DNA from: Porphyromonadaceae bacterium UBA4702
Lineage (GTDB): Bacteria; Bacteroidota; Bacteroidia; Bacteroidales; Muribaculaceae
DNA length: 12,290 nucleotides
Direction of reading: 5' to 3'
Assembly: GCA_002404675.1 (NCBI GenBank)
Contig: DHKE01000074.1
Coordinates: forward strand, 1 to 12,290
The notes under the pieces are model-generated. The model was not told where the DNA came from. It did no database searches and saw only the letters and a list, made by a program, of their open reading frames with translations. Below are positions 1-5,340 of this stretch, in pieces. Positions within the stretch are counted from its first letter, which is position 1, and each line of letters opens with the position of its first letter. The translations under genes were made by a program, and so were the position numbers.

Positions 1-15
1 TACTGGGCTGCGCAT

Positions 16-46
16 AAAAAATGGATGCGCCTATTTTGACGCACCC
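16..46 (-). terminator. Rho-independent terminator candidate after the small-protein operon
   Basis: On the minus strand, bases 46-40 (GGGTGCG) can pair with 29-23 (CGCATCC) as a 7-bp stem with one G-U pair and a 10-base loop. One base later comes a run of six T (21-16). It lies about 90 bases past the stop codon of the lipoprotein gene at 139-705 and would end the leftward operon. I see no gene in 47-138. A second small hairpin there (97-102 with 111-116) lacks a T-tract. A plus-strand frame entering from the left edge closes at 37-39, too short to judge. Confidence 0.5.
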
Positions 47-138
47 CTTATATGCAGTGTTCGGCATCGTCAATCGTCCGCCTTGCGCCTCCTCTCCGCC
101 AGCCCTTTGACTGGCGCGTGGAAGCGTGGCTCACCGTG

Positions 139-705
139 TCAATTCAAACGCCGGTATGACGTTGTTCCGTCTTTATCAGAAAGGACCAATTCGGTATCAT
201 CCACCTTCACGATTTTATAATCGTTGGGTGTCAACAGGTCGCTTTTGAGTTCGGGTATTCCTGTGGCAAAGTTTTGTTTGTACTGATTTGCAAGTTGTTG
301 CAAGTCAGGGTCATTGGGGTGGGAGAGTTCCATGCCGGCAAAGTTGATGCTTGCGTCCGAGTACTTTTCATACAATCTGCCGTCCTTGATTTCCCATGTA
401 CCTGTAGATGAGAATTTGTATTTGAGTATTATGGAGTACTCGTCATATAGGCTGAATACGTATTGGAACGTTCCGGTCGAGTTGGTTTTTTTGTCCGCCT
501 CGTATGTGCAGGTTTCATCTGCCATGCTTCTGAGTGTTATGCCGTCATCAATCACTTCGGCAGTATCCTGATATGCGTCGGCAGCATTGGAGATATACCA
601 TTTTCCGACGATTTTTCGCTCCTGCTCGCTTTTGAACAGGTTGCAGCTCGTCATCACCACGGCGACGAGCGAGAGCATAAGAATGCTCAGTGTAGTTTTT
701 CTCAT
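139..705 (-). CDS. Lipocalin-like lipoprotein
   Basis: A 188-residue exported lipoprotein, last gene of the leftward operon. Residues 1-20 are a signal sequence ending in MTS before Cys21, which would be the lipidated residue. Right after the acidic and basic linker comes IVGKWY (about residues 32-37), the G-x-W motif typical of lipocalin-like domains. The rest is short beta-strand-like segments, ending in a strand (TELVLSDKDG) and a terminal YRRLN. These features match the lipocalin-like lipoproteins common in Bacteroidales, which generally lack a known ligand. The ATG at 705 puts the signal peptide at the N-terminus and has an AT-rich upstream stretch. The preceding small gene ends 89 bases upstream. 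I see no clear promoter in that gap, so co-transcription is likely. The family call is by motif and fold pattern only. Confidence 0.75.
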   Translation of the reverse strand: MRKTTLSILMLSLVAVVMTSCNLFKSEQERKIVGKWYISNAADAYQDTAEVIDDGITLRSMADETCTYEADKKTNSTGTFQYVFSLYDEYSIILKYKFSSTGTWEIKDGRLYEKYSDASINFAGMELSHPNDPDLQQLANQYKQNFATGIPELKSDLLTPNDYKIVKVDDTELVLSDKDGTTSYRRLN

Positions 706-794
706 GATTGAAAGATTTTATTCCAGTTTTGTGAAGTGTTGGTTTCCGCTGGCTTCTAACGCTTGAGGCAGAGCAGCGGAGAACAGTCGTTGTG

Positions 795-974
795 TTACGG
801 CATATTGTCTCCATGTCTATTGGCAGTTGTGTCTGGCGGAGTCCAGTTGATTAGTTTGTCGAGTTTACTGTTTTTTTCATGCTCCTTGTTGATGCACTTA
901 GACACCACTCCAGCGGCGATAATGAGTAGTGCCAATCCCCAACGCTTGAGTCTGCTGATTGTCTTTTCCGTCAT
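795..974 (-). CDS. 59-residue single-span membrane protein, coupled to upstream gene
   Basis: A short gene starting at ATG 974-972 and ending with TAA at 797-795. It encodes 59 residues: a basic N-terminus (MTEKTISRLKRW), one hydrophobic span (about residues 13-25, GLALLIIAAGVVS), then a polar tail of about 34 residues. Its ATG overlaps the stop codon of the preceding secreted-protein gene as ATGA, the usual arrangement for translational coupling, and this is the main evidence that it is real. Positive charges before the span predict an N-in orientation with the tail in the periplasm. Cys27 follows SK, a poor lipobox, so I favour a membrane-spanning peptide over a lipoprotein. No family is recognised. 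It could be an accessory subunit of the operon products. Confidence 0.6.
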   Translation of the reverse strand: MTEKTISRLKRWGLALLIIAAGVVSKCINKEHEKNSKLDKLINWTPPDTTANRHGDNMP

Positions 975-1351
975 ACGTTTACTGCTGTATATGAAACAAT
1001 GAAACCAGTTCCGTCACTTATGTAGAGGTCAATTGCGTCATACCCCTGAATGTAGCCTCGGTCTTGCACTTGTATATAATAAGTGCTCCCATCACCTGCC
1101 TCAACAGCTTTCCACTGTACACCGTTAGTTACAGTCTGAGGGTTGGTTAACGGTCGGAATAGCTTGGAATTATCACAGTCGATGTATATCTCGCCATTTT
1201 CAAACACCATTCCGATTTCACAATCTTTGGGAGTACTGAATGTATCGCCACCATCGTATGAAAAGCAAATGTCTATAGCCAACCAGTTTTCTGCATAGGC
1301 ACACATGGTTGAAACGAGCGAGAAGAGAGTTATAAGAATGATTTTCTTCAT
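971..1351 (-). CDS. Secreted 126-residue protein, paralogue of the protein at 1963-2343
   Basis: A hypothetical exported protein of 126 residues. Residues 1-20 form a Sec signal peptide (two lysines, hydrophobic core, AYA before Glu21). The mature part is about 106 residues, rich in aromatic and acidic residues and probably all-beta. Its start (NWLAIDICFSYDGGDTFSTP, then KDCEIG) aligns with the first gene of the operon (YWKAVEIWFSTNGRDTWTDP, then EPCEVG), and both end in F-x-V-x-Y plus a short hydrophobic tail. Both are exactly 126 residues when the first gene is started at 2343. Three cysteines lie in the mature part. It starts 22 bases after the upstream gene and overlaps the downstream small gene by 4 bases. 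No family or function is recognised. The paired paralogues suggest a duplicated, secreted, possibly binding domain. Confidence 0.75.
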   Translation of the reverse strand: MKKIILITLFSLVSTMCAYAENWLAIDICFSYDGGDTFSTPKDCEIGMVFENGEIYIDCDNSKLFRPLTNPQTVTNGVQWKAVEAGDGSTYYIQVQDRGYIQGYDAIDLYISDGTGFIVSYTAVNV

Positions 1352-1373
1352 GTTATGTGATATTGGTTGTTGT

Positions 1374-1916
1374 TTAATCCTTGAATTTCATACCATTGGT
1401 GGAAATGGCGACTCCAATTCCGTCAAAAAAGATGTTCCACAATTCTGGCTCTTTCTTATAGGGGGCGATTTTCACAATACATTCGCTGGTCTTTTTCACG
1501 CAAGGTGTTCTATCAGTTCGGGTGTTAGGCACAACCAGTTTGTTGACTCTGGCAAATGCTTCTGCGTTAGGGTATTGATCATTCACATAATACTCAATCG
1601 TTGTTTTGTATTCGTACCACTTTCCCGACTCTAAGCAAGCCTTGCGAGCCTTCTTGTCAGGAATTAGAAAGTATTTGATTTGAAAAGCAAATACTATCTG
1701 GCCTCCAAATGTGAGAGCAAGTCCTGATTTGTTTGGAGATCGTAATACCTCAATACCTTTTGCCCACATTGGAGCATCCTTGGGTCTGATGCTTTCCCAA
1801 TCAGACCATTGTCCTTTATAACTAAACGAGATGTATTGGGCAGTGGCATCATTGAATGCGCAGAGGCAAACAATCACTGCAACTGCACGCAGCAGAATCT
1901 TCAGTTTATTTTTCAT
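1374..1916 (-). CDS. Secreted 180-residue protein of unknown function
   Basis: An exported protein, second gene of the leftward operon. I start it at ATG 1916, because the residues MKNKLKILLRAVAVIVCLCAFNDATA before Gln27 make a textbook signal peptide. The longer frame would need a TTG at 1934 and adds six polar residues. The mature protein has about 154 residues with many Lys and aromatic residues and two Cys close together (CVKKTSEC). It ends in a strand-like GVAISTNGMKFKD. The N-terminal ISFSYKGQWSDWESIRPKD has the same FS-x-x-G flavour as the two paralogous neighbours (C at 971-1351 and A at 1963-2343), but the similarity is too short to call homology. It lies 46 bases after the first gene and 22 bases before the next. 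No family is recognised. Confidence 0.72.
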   Translation of the reverse strand: MKNKLKILLRAVAVIVCLCAFNDATAQYISFSYKGQWSDWESIRPKDAPMWAKGIEVLRSPNKSGLALTFGGQIVFAFQIKYFLIPDKKARKACLESGKWYEYKTTIEYYVNDQYPNAEAFARVNKLVVPNTRTDRTPCVKKTSECIVKIAPYKKEPELWNIFFDGIGVAISTNGMKFKD

Positions 1917-1962
1917 GGCATATTGTTTTTGCAATGTTCTTTCGGAGCTTCGAGACTGCTGT

Positions 1963-2343
1963 TTATGGATCTACCACTTTGTAGGCTACAGTAAAGTCCT
2001 TATCGATGCCAACATATATGTACCCACAATCCTTTGACAATACAATCATAATAAGATGCTGTCCAAGTTCATCATAACCATGATAGGTACATACATAATT
2101 GCCGTCCTCATCATCCTCGCAATCAAGTTGTTCCAATACGTATGACTGCGGTTCAGCAGAGAAAATGGACAAGGTGTTACACGATGGATCTAATGTTACC
2201 CCAACTTCGCAAGGCTCTGGATCAGTCCAAGTATCTCTTCCATTGGTGGAGAACCATATTTCGACAGCCTTCCAGTAGGTTTTTTCGGCGTGGGCGGAGA
2301 AGGAGGCGGCGAGGAGGACGATCAGGAGCATCGCTGCTCGCAT
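1963..2343 (-). CDS. Secreted 126-residue protein, paralogue of the protein at 971-1351
   Basis: First gene of the leftward operon. Two starts are possible: GTG at 2394 (143 residues) or ATG at 2343 (126 residues). I choose 2343, since it gives a compact signal peptide (MRAAMLLIVLLAASFSAHA before Glu20) and the same length as its paralogue downstream. Shared positions include W-x-A-x-x-I-x-FS-x-x-G-x-DT near the start of the mature protein, CE-x-G shortly after, and F-x-V-x-Y near the end. The mature domain carries five cysteines, against three in the paralogue, and an acidic stretch (DCEDDEDG). It is probably a small beta-rich secreted domain. Function unknown. I see no convincing promoter in the 120 bases upstream; a minus-strand promoter at 2760-2791 could drive it with a long leader. 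Confidence 0.75.
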   Translation of the reverse strand: MRAAMLLIVLLAASFSAHAEKTYWKAVEIWFSTNGRDTWTDPEPCEVGVTLDPSCNTLSIFSAEPQSYVLEQLDCEDDEDGNYVCTYHGYDELGQHLIMIVLSKDCGYIYVGIDKDFTVAYKVVDP

Positions 2344-2463
2344 GAAGAGGCTGTTTCGGGTCTTGCCGCTTCGTTCAGTTGTTTTTTGTGTCACAGAATA
2401 TGTTTTTGTCTGCCCTATAGACTCCCGAATTCAGGCGATTATACGAAAAAAGCGTGGAATCTG

Positions 2464-2471
2464 TATCTTTG
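2464..2471 (+). promoter_or_regulatory. Bacteroidetes-type -7 element (TATCTTTG)
   Basis: TATCTTTG fits the Bacteroidetes primary sigma factor consensus TAnnTTTG. It is followed by GC, as in many strong promoters of this phylum, and preceded by an A-tract (about 2446-2451) that might act as an upstream element. No TTG is seen at the expected -33 distance, which weakens the call. The predicted start would be about 2475-2480, exactly at the outer stem of the structured RNA. Confidence 0.55.
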
Positions 2472-2475
2472 CCGT

Positions 2476-2708
2476 CCTTCGTACAGAGGCTTCTCGCATT
2501 GCCCTACCAAAGTCAGACGGCAACGCAGAGAGCCACGCTGTATATGCAAACCATTACAACCGCCTTGCGTCTGACACGGACACAAGACCGGAAGCAGATA
2601 TTCACATACCTACGGGCATCTATCGTTGCACTATCCTTGACTTTGGTATGAAATTTTGCGAGAATTTCCTGTACGCCAAGAATAAGCGCGGATAAACGCT
2701 TTATTATT
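2476..2708 (+). ncRNA. Structured small RNA candidate, 6S-like long interrupted hairpin
   Basis: The segment folds back on itself in nested order. GTACAG (2481-2486) pairs with CTGTAC (2669-2674). TTCTCGCA (2491-2498) pairs with TGCGAGAA (2657-2664). TACCAAAGTCA (2505-2515) pairs with TGACTTTGGTA (2638-2648), extended by a G-U pair at 2516/2637. GCAACG (2520-2525) pairs with CGTTGC (2624-2629). That is 31 Watson-Crick pairs in four helices separated by internal loops, with a roughly 100-base apical part. A promoter-like element lies just upstream and a terminator-like hairpin just downstream, giving a transcript of about 230 bases. Rod shape, internal bulges and size resemble 6S RNA, which binds RNA polymerase; the Rfam Bacteroidales-1 family is another candidate. 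The helices would also form on the minus strand, but G-U extensions and the terminator favour plus. The family call is inference. Confidence 0.6.
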
Positions 2709-2710
2709 AT
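2681..2710 (+). terminator. Terminator-like hairpin after the structured RNA
   Basis: AATAAGCG (2681-2688) pairs with CGCTTTATT (2697-2705) with one bulged T, followed by a T-rich tail reaching 2710 (TTATTATTAT from 2701). The stem is modest and half A-T, so termination efficiency is uncertain. Its position fits the end of the structured RNA. Confidence 0.4.
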
Positions 2711-2712
2711 GT

Positions 2713-2757
2713 CTGCAAGCAGCTTGCAGTTCAAGTGAACCGCTTACTGCCTGCAAG
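2713..2757 (-). promoter_or_regulatory. Three complementary 7-mers forming alternative hairpins
   Basis: Read on the minus strand, CTTGCAG (2757-2751), CTGCAAG (2729-2723) and CTTGCAG (2719-2713) occur in order. The middle copy can pair with the first (21-base loop) or with the third (3-base loop), but not with both. They fall directly downstream of the minus-strand promoter at 2760-2791, where a leader would begin. This is the geometry of an attenuator or switch. On the plus strand, 2713-2729 is simply a tight 7-bp hairpin just past the structured RNA. Confidence 0.4.
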
Positions 2758-2759
2758 CG

Positions 2760-2791
2760 CAAAATTACAACATAGTTTCCATACTGCCAAA
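2760..2791 (-). promoter_or_regulatory. Bacteroidetes-type promoter, leftward
   Basis: On the minus strand, TTTG (2791-2788), a 20-base spacer and TAATTTTG (2767-2760) match the Bacteroidetes -33 and -7 elements. The spacer equals that of the vanZ, rpsO and rplS promoters here. Transcription would start near 2752 and run leftward, antisense through the structured RNA toward the secreted-protein operon beginning at 2343. Whether it drives that operon is inference. Confidence 0.5.
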
Positions 2792-2820
2792 TATTTAACA
2801 TTTGCCGCCGCGAACACGTT

Positions 2821-2895
2821 ATTCCGCGCATGACTTCGGCGCGGCAAAGCCAGGGGTGTATCACATGCACATACCGCGTATGATTTTGGCGGCAA
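2821..2895. repeat. Imperfect direct repeat, about 25-27 bases, 50 bases apart
   Basis: Copy one (2821-2847) and copy two (2871-2895) share the pattern AT-x-CCGCG-x-ATGA-x-TT-x-GGC...GGCAA. They differ at four positions, three of them C/T, plus a 2-base gap. Copy one can also form a hairpin (CCGCGC 2824-2829 with GCGCGG 2839-2844). The second copy abuts the inverted repeat at 2896, so both may belong to one repeat family. Confidence 0.45.
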
Positions 2896-2992
2896 GGTAG
2901 GGACACGGCGTGCCGTGTCCGAAGGGTTGAGAGTGTGTATATTGTTGAATTACAGTGACTTGGTTGCGGACACGGCACGCCGTGTCCCTACC
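2896..2992. repeat. Perfect 26-base inverted repeat, REP/BIME-like
   Basis: Arms 2896-2921 and 2967-2992 are exact reverse complements over 26 bases, separated by 45 bases. Each arm is itself nearly palindromic: GGACACGGC and GCCGTGTCC flank a central GT or AC. Paired inverted palindromes of this kind are the hallmark of REP/BIME elements, usually mobilised by REP-associated tyrosine transposases encoded elsewhere. No transposase is present here. The element begins 14 bases past the tamL stop codon, where its hairpins could stabilise or end that transcript. Confidence 0.65.
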
Positions 2993-3006
2993 TATCGGTC
3001 GTGGGG

Positions 3007-5340
3007 TCAGAAGGGGTAGCCGATGGCGAGGTGGAAGGCGAAGGCGTTCTTGAAGGGGATGTTGAAGTAGTGCTGCGAGCCGTTGTCATACGGCACGTGC
3101 AGCCCGTAGCCGAGGTCGCCGCGCACGACTATCATGCCGAGGTCCAAGCGCAGCCCCAGCCCGGTGCCGAGGGCGATGTCGCGCAGGAAGGTATTGGCTT
3201 TCAGCTGTCCGCCGGGGCGGTCGGGGTCGTCTTTCAGCAGCCAGATGTTGCCGGCATCGACAAACAACGCTCCGTGGAATATGCTGAACAGGGGGAAGCG
3301 GTATTCCACATTTGCCTCAAACTTGAACGTGCCTGTCTGGTCGAAATACCCGTTGACCAGTTCGGAGGGTGCGCGGTAGCTGCCTGGGCCTATGGAGCGG
3401 ACTGTGAAGGCTCGTATGGAGTTTGCGCCGCCGGTGTAGAACTGGTGGGAGTAGGGTACTTCCGACGAGTTGCCGTAGGCGTGTTCTGCGCCGATGAACA
3501 CCCGCGACACGAGCCAGTGGTCGGTGCGGCGTATCAGCCGGCGTGTGTAGACCACCTGGAACTCCCCTTTGACGAACTGCGAGAAGCGTGTGCCGAACAG
3601 TTTTTTCTCCCCCTTGACACCGCACAGGCTCCACAGCCCGGAGAATATGTTGCCGGCTTCGGTCACTTGCGCCTGTATGTTGATGCCGTTGATGCGCTCG
3701 CGCTCGAAGAAGCGGTCGTAGGTGTACTTGTAGTTCATCATTGGTATGAACTGGTTCTGGAAGCTGAGGGCGATGGCGGGGTTCTGCGCCATGGTGTTGT
3801 CAAACTCCTCGGTGGTGGAGAGGAGCTTGGTGTAGCTCAGCTCAAAGGGCGTGAAGCTGTTCTGGACGTGTCGCGAGTGCCGCCATTCGTATTTTATGCC
3901 CAGGTCAAACTGCGCCATTTTGAAGTATTTGGGGCGGTTGAGTATGCTTGCGCCGAGGGATATGGTGGTCCAGTTGAGTTCGCGGCGTGACCGCCTGATG
4001 AAGTCTGGGGCGAGCAGGCGCGGGAACGCCAGCGATGTGTTGAGGCCGAACTCGTAGCTGTTGAACACCGAGGAGCGGTTCTTGCCGGTCTGCCATTCAT
4101 AGTCGGCGTTTAAGCTGACGGAGAATTTCTCGCCGCCGCCGAACAGGTTGTTGTGCGAGATGTCAAGCACGAGTCCCGGACCGATGTAGCTGTTTGACTT
4201 GGAGGTGGCGTTCACCTCGAGCGAGGCTTCGAGCGGTCGGTCCATCTTGCAGGTTATCGCCACGTCGAGCGTCGGGTTGTCGCCAGTGTCTGCGGGTACC
4301 GGTTGTATGGTGATGTTGCTGAATATGCCGAGGCGAGAGAGGCGGGTCTGCGTGCGGTCCATGTCGCGGACGGAGAATACTTTCCCCTTGCGGAACGATA
4401 TGCACGAGGGCACCATGTTGGGGCGCAGGCGTGCCGGGCGCATCACCACGAGTTCGCCGCGCTCTGTCTGCAGCGTGTCTGGCACTCCGGGATGCCTCTT
4501 GCTGCTGCGCTGCACCACCGTCGTGACCTTGCCGGTGCGGAAACGCTTCATGGCGATTCCGGGCGTATTGTCTGCCATCTTCATTTTCAGCGCGATGCGG
4601 TGCGGGCGTATGGAGCTGTCGGCGAGAAACTCGATGTATTCGGGGCGGAAATAGTAGTAGCCTCGGTTGCGCAGGTTGTTGGCCATGCGTGTGCGGACAG
4701 CCTCAAGACTGTCGGTGCAGAAACGCTCGCCAGCGACGAGGTAAGGGTTCTTGCGAGCCAGCGAGTCGATGAAATGGTTGAGGAAGCTGTTGTCCTCGAG
4801 GTAGATGATTGAGTCTATGAGGTACGGCTCGTTGACCAGCACCGAATAGTTTATGCGGGCTTTCTTCTTGTTGCGCTTGTCATATTGCAGCTCGTATGAG
4901 GCCGACGAGCCGAAATACCCATTGTTGTCGAGTATGTCCTCTATCATCTTGACCCTCACTTCCGGGCGCACGTCGCTGACGAGTACGGGCTGCGCCACGA
5001 GCCGGTCGTACAGCCATTTCTTCAGCCCGGTGGCAGAGTCGTTCCAGTTGTTGTATACCCACAGTCCGATAGGGAAGGGAGTGCGGGCGTATGGCGACAT
5101 GAACGGCATCGGGTTGTTTGGCTTGACATTGACCACCTCCTTGATGTTGGACTCCATTTCCGAGGGGAGCTTCACTCCCTGCGGCGGCGTGATGCTGAAC
5201 GAGTTGACGCCGGTGTATAGGGTCTCGTTGCTGTCGAGGCGTTTTGTGGTCGAGCAGGAGCAGATTGCTGCGACCGCGAACAGCACAAACAGCATCAGTG
5301 GGAGCATCATCCAGTGGCAGTATATGTGATGTCGGTTCAT
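3007..5340 (-). CDS. tamL: TamL: Omp85-family outer membrane lipoprotein (TamA/BamA-like)
   Basis: Outer membrane component of the translocation and assembly module, an Omp85 barrel thought to help fold or insert outer membrane proteins together with TamB. The 777 residues begin with a lipoprotein signal ending ICS before Cys29, then STTKRL, typical of the Bacteroidetes TamL variant that is lipid-anchored. Residues about 30-370 would hold POTRA domains. The barrel runs from about 373 (ASLEVNATS) to the C-terminal Phe777, a normal beta-signal end. GGANSIRAF (637-645) corresponds to the conserved (V/I)RG(F/Y) motif of the lid loop, with Ala in place of Gly, followed by GPGSY. FVDAGNIW (693-700) is a conserved strand. 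The ATG at 5340 overlaps the tamB stop as ATGA. Last gene of the vanZ-tamB-tamL operon. Confidence 0.9.
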   Translation of the reverse strand: MNRHHIYCHWMMLPLMLFVLFAVAAICSCSTTKRLDSNETLYTGVNSFSITPPQGVKLPSEMESNIKEVVNVKPNNPMPFMSPYARTPFPIGLWVYNNWNDSATGLKKWLYDRLVAQPVLVSDVRPEVRVKMIEDILDNNGYFGSSASYELQYDKRNKKKARINYSVLVNEPYLIDSIIYLEDNSFLNHFIDSLARKNPYLVAGERFCTDSLEAVRTRMANNLRNRGYYYFRPEYIEFLADSSIRPHRIALKMKMADNTPGIAMKRFRTGKVTTVVQRSSKRHPGVPDTLQTERGELVVMRPARLRPNMVPSCISFRKGKVFSVRDMDRTQTRLSRLGIFSNITIQPVPADTGDNPTLDVAITCKMDRPLEASLEVNATSKSNSYIGPGLVLDISHNNLFGGGEKFSVSLNADYEWQTGKNRSSVFNSYEFGLNTSLAFPRLLAPDFIRRSRRELNWTTISLGASILNRPKYFKMAQFDLGIKYEWRHSRHVQNSFTPFELSYTKLLSTTEEFDNTMAQNPAIALSFQNQFIPMMNYKYTYDRFFERERINGINIQAQVTEAGNIFSGLWSLCGVKGEKKLFGTRFSQFVKGEFQVVYTRRLIRRTDHWLVSRVFIGAEHAYGNSSEVPYSHQFYTGGANSIRAFTVRSIGPGSYRAPSELVNGYFDQTGTFKFEANVEYRFPLFSIFHGALFVDAGNIWLLKDDPDRPGGQLKANTFLRDIALGTGLGLRLDLGMIVVRGDLGYGLHVPYDNGSQHYFNIPFKNAFAFHLAIGYPF

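Larger units (their letters stand above)
2344..3006. other. Gene-free island with a structured RNA, promoters and repeats
   Basis: No protein gene can be supported here. From left to right it holds a plus-strand TAnnTTTG element, a long self-complementary transcript-like segment with a terminator-like end, a triplet of complementary 7-mers, a minus-strand promoter, an imperfect direct repeat, and a perfect 26-base inverted repeat. Frames crossing it lack family resemblance, cut across these structures, and are best taken as chance. The parts are listed separately. Confidence 0.7.

Noticed and set aside
97..116. 6-bp hairpin CGCCAG/CTGGCG after the lipoprotein gene
   Set aside because: No T-tract on either side. 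The hairpin at 16-46 is the better terminator.
2342..2695. Plus-strand frame of 117 codons across the structured RNA
   Set aside because: It begins inside the secreted-protein gene and upstream of the local promoter, and it spans the helices; no family resemblance. A shorter frame at 2454-2651 fails for the same reasons.
2513..2734. Minus-strand frame of 73 codons after the leftward promoter
   Set aside because: It needs a TTG start inside the hairpin triplet and reads through the self-complementary region. A real protein here would not explain the nested helices, though it cannot be excluded.
2631..2978. Minus-strand frame of 115 codons
   Set aside because: It is built largely from the REP-like and direct repeats and antisense RNA sequence; Cys/His/Arg-rich with no domain.
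3001..3990. Plus-strand open frame of 329 codons
   Set aside because: It lies antisense to the tamL barrel. Its composition (Val, Ala, Glu, Gly, His rich, no domain) is that of the reverse complement of a GC-rich gene.
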